Positions 61,854 to 64,000 of a stretch of 64,000 bases of DNA are shown piece by piece; position 1 is the stretch's first letter, and each line of letters starts with the position of its first letter. The DNA comes from GWF2-33-9 sp964500435 (lineage in GTDB: Bacteria; Bacteroidota; Ignavibacteria; Kapaibacteriales; UBA2268). A model generated the notes under the pieces. The model was not told the origin of the DNA and searched no databases. It saw only the letters and a list, made by a program, of their open reading frames with translations. Location: contig CAZCNL010000005.1 of NCBI GenBank assembly GCA_964500435.1, forward strand, positions 106,355 to 170,354, in the 5' to 3' direction. The translations under genes and the position numbers were made by a program.

Positions 61854-64000
61854 ATGAAAAGATTAGTGTACTTGTTAATTCTATTTGCAATAGTTTATTC
61901 CGGTTTTTCACAATGGGAGTTTTTATCAAGCCCTTCAGTAGATAGATTTGTTACTTGCCTTGAAGTATATAACAATACAATTTACATTGCTCTTGAGGAT
62001 AAATTTTATAAAACTGATAATTATGGTAAAACTTGGGTTCAAATTCAAAATGATTGTCCTATTAATTTTAATGAAATACAAAGTATTGCGAAAAATAAGA
62101 ATACTCTGGTAATTAGAACTTCGGATATCGGAGAAGATATCTCATCAGGCTCTTATATTTCAAAAAACGATGGATTAAATTGGGAAAAGATAAATGATTT
62201 TAACTATCCCCCTGATTTTTACAAGGAAGGAGAAGATATTTATGCATTAAATCCTAAAGGAGTATTCAAATATGATGAAATAAAAAATAAATGGTTTAAA
62301 CCAAACGATACTGTTGAACCTGACAAATCGCCATACAATAATTTTATTAGAAATTATCCAAATACATTATTTATTAATAATGATAAAATTATCGTCGGAA
62401 CGGTGATGAATAAATACTATGTCGATCAAGGAATTCCAGAACCGAATATTTATATTTATTCGATAAATGAAAAGAAATGGACAACAATAGCAGATACAAT
62501 TAGTGGTATGTGGAAATACGGGGTAACAAGTTTTGTATTACTGGATAGTCTAATATTGGCAGGTACAACAGATGGTTTTTATATTTCTTCAAATGGTGGT
62601 AATAATTGGATTAAAAAAAACGAAATTTTATACAAAGATACTACGTTATCTTTTAAATGCGAAATACACAAATTATTAAAATATGAAGATTATATTTATG
62701 CAATAATGACTCCTCCAACAAGTGGTTCTATGGGTTACGGAACAGCCTCGTTCTTATATTATAGCACAGATAAAGGCGAAACTTGGAATATTTCCAATTT
62801 ATTCAACAACTATTCTATGCCAAGAGAATTCAAAATTATGGGTGATAAAATAATCATAGCAGCAACGGATGGACTATTTGCAATTAACAAAAATTTGACA
62901 GAGAAGACAAATTTAATAGATACAGTGCTGAGAGGAAATAGTATTAATGATTTCATTGCTGAAAAAGATACGTTAATTGCATCAACAATTTATAATCAAA
63001 GTGGATTATTTAAATATTCATTCGGGAAACATTCTTGGGACAAGATAAAAAATAATTTGCCAAACGATTATTACAGTTTGATAGAAAAAAAAGATAGTTT
63101 AATGTTTGTTTGTCGCTATTATTCAAAGCTTTACTACTCCAAGGATTACGGGAAAACATTTACTGAATTAGGAAAAGAACAAGGATTGTATAATACTTCA
63201 GTTCGCTCAATTTACATTGGTGACAGTATAATTTACATTGGTACATTTGATGGAATTTACTATTCAACGAATAATGGTGATAGTTGGAAGCAAATAACTA
63301 CAACTTCAGGAACTCATATTTTTAGTATTGATAAAAGCGGGGATTATATTTTTGCTGGTTTAGAAAATAACGTAATTTTTAAATCAAGCGATAATGGGTT
63401 GACATGGAGTAGGTTAAAAGTCCCGGCAAAATATGATGTTACATATTTTCCCAGTTTAAAAATTATAAATAATAAAGTTTACTTAGCCGCCAGAGTGGAT
63501 ATTACAAACGATATTGATGTCTTGGGAGTAGGAATATTATGTTCAAGTGACTATGGGGAAACCTGGGATGAAAAAAACAATGGATTACCCGACAGTTGTG
63601 GTGTGGAAAGTATAGATTATTACGATAATTATGTTTTTGCTGGTTTTATTTATAGTGCAGGTGTTTTTTATTCATCTGATGGTGGTGAAAATTGGAAACC
63701 TTATAATAAAAATTTATCGACATATGGGCTTAATAAGATAAAAGTTTCAAATAATTATCTTTATGCAGCGACATACGGGGGAATGTATCGAGTGCCTTTA
63801 AGCGATTTTGGTATAGTAAGCATACAAGACTATGAAATAGAGAAGCGGAATTATTTATATTCGATGCAACCATATCCAATACCGGCGACAAATCGAGTTC
63901 AAGCAGAAATATATTGGGATAAAGCATTAGATATAAATCAAGCAGACATCAAGGTTTATAATATTTACGGCGAAGAAATCAACAGCAAGGACAAAATCGA
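61854..64000 (+). CDS. Asp-box beta-propeller T9SS cargo, 3' end outside window
   Basis: Starts at ATG 61854 with AAAGGAG 8 nt upstream and runs open for 715 codons to the window end. Signal peptide ~1-19 (MKRLVYLLILFAIVYSGFSQ). Asp-boxes: TDNYGKTW, SKNDGLNW, SSNGGNNW, STDKGETW, STNNGDSW, SSDNGLTW, SSDYGETW and SSDGGENW. It is a diverged paralogue of the product at 52783, and its visible end is the same CTD type 2 (KRNYLYSMQPYPIPATNRVQ). By comparison about 40 residues are missing. Confidence 0.85.
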   Translation, partial: MKRLVYLLILFAIVYSGFSQWEFLSSPSVDRFVTCLEVYNNTIYIALEDKFYKTDNYGKTWVQIQNDCPINFNEIQSIAKNKNTLVIRTSDIGEDISSGSYISKNDGLNWEKINDFNYPPDFYKEGEDIYALNPKGVFKYDEIKNKWFKPNDTVEPDKSPYNNFIRNYPNTLFINNDKIIVGTVMNKYYVDQGIPEPNIYIYSINEKKWTTIADTISGMWKYGVTSFVLLDSLILAGTTDGFYISSNGGNNWIKKNEILYKDTTLSFKCEIHKLLKYEDYIYAIMTPPTSGSMGYGTASFLYYSTDKGETWNISNLFNNYSMPREFKIMGDKIIIAATDGLFAINKNLTEKTNLIDTVLRGNSINDFIAEKDTLIASTIYNQSGLFKYSFGKHSWDKIKNNLPNDYYSLIEKKDSLMFVCRYYSKLYYSKDYGKTFTELGKEQGLYNTSVRSIYIGDSIIYIGTFDGIYYSTNNGDSWKQITTTSGTHIFSIDKSGDYIFAGLENNVIFKSSDNGLTWSRLKVPAKYDVTYFPSLKIINNKVYLAARVDITNDIDVLGVGILCSSDYGETWDEKNNGLPDSCGVESIDYYDNYVFAGFIYSAGVFYSSDGGENWKPYNKNLSTYGLNKIKVSNNYLYAATYGGMYRVPLSDFGIVSIQDYEIEKRNYLYSMQPYPIPATNRVQAEIYWDKALDINQADIKVYNIYGEEINSKDKI
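63837..64000 (+). repeat. CTD type 2 coding cassette, copy 2 (partial)
   Basis: Nearly identical DNA to 54841-55004, beginning GAAATAGAGAAGCGGAATTA, cut by the window end. Confidence 0.8.

Overview
The window is AT-rich chromosomal DNA from a bacterium of the Bacteroidota/Ignavibacteria/Kapabacteria side of the tree. The evidence is a full-length SprA (the type IX secretion system, T9SS, outer-membrane channel), many secreted proteins with T9SS-type C-terminal sorting domains (CTDs), HmuY-like and TonB-dependent uptake proteins, and weak or absent Shine-Dalgarno sequences. I cannot name the species; Kapabacteria/Ignavibacteria is my best guess. I see no tRNA, rRNA, CRISPR array or intact prophage.

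Layout. 1-1351: the 3'-truncated minus-strand gene of a Cys-rich secreted protein, with a long conserved leader and a palindromic repeat upstream. 1352-9860: minus-strand housekeeping genes (metallopeptidase lipoprotein, pyk, rpiB, serS, acpS, cobB, aspS). The 314-bp gap between rpiB and serS holds a cluster of DnaA-box-like 9-mers beside a very AT-rich tract, which could be a replication origin. 9861-25150: sprA, a cohesin/dockerin-type secreted protein, an M28 peptidase, an MltB-like transglycosylase, OmpA-type and beta-barrel proteins, and a PD-(D/E)XK protein. sprA and the next gene both have well-formed sigma-54-type -24/-12 elements. 25233-36115: acyl-CoA dehydrogenase, enoyl-ACP reductase, gltX, an MFS transporter, pyrG, an atypical SDR, small regulators (XRE; Mor-like) and leuCD. 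36210-42479: a HmuY/TonB-receptor uptake operon with a type II restriction-modification pair nested inside it. 42612-46614: gmhA, a solitary phage-type terminase large subunit with intact catalytic residues, and an envelope cluster (beta-barrel plus two lipoproteins).

46615-64000 is the most unusual part: an island of secreted proteins built from repeating modules. A palindromic repeat and AT-rich conserved block precede a roughly 380-bp leader element, then a small Cys-rich secreted protein, then a large T9SS cargo (Asp-box beta-propeller or another passenger). The leader occurs four times in the window, each time directly upstream of a Cys-rich secreted protein; the copy at the left edge lies about 50 kb away on the other strand. 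The CTD-coding DNA of otherwise diverged cargo genes is nearly identical and, for one of the two CTD types, far richer in GC than the gene bodies, which suggests gene conversion or cassette shuffling. Two 8-bp tandem repeats (one in the leader with 6/3/2/2 copies, one in the N-terminal coding region of a metalloprotease-like cargo gene) look able to change copy number by slippage.

Taken together, the window encodes part of the T9SS export machinery (SprA), envelope and peptidoglycan factors, and a family of its cargo arranged in a repeat-rich, recombination-prone island.
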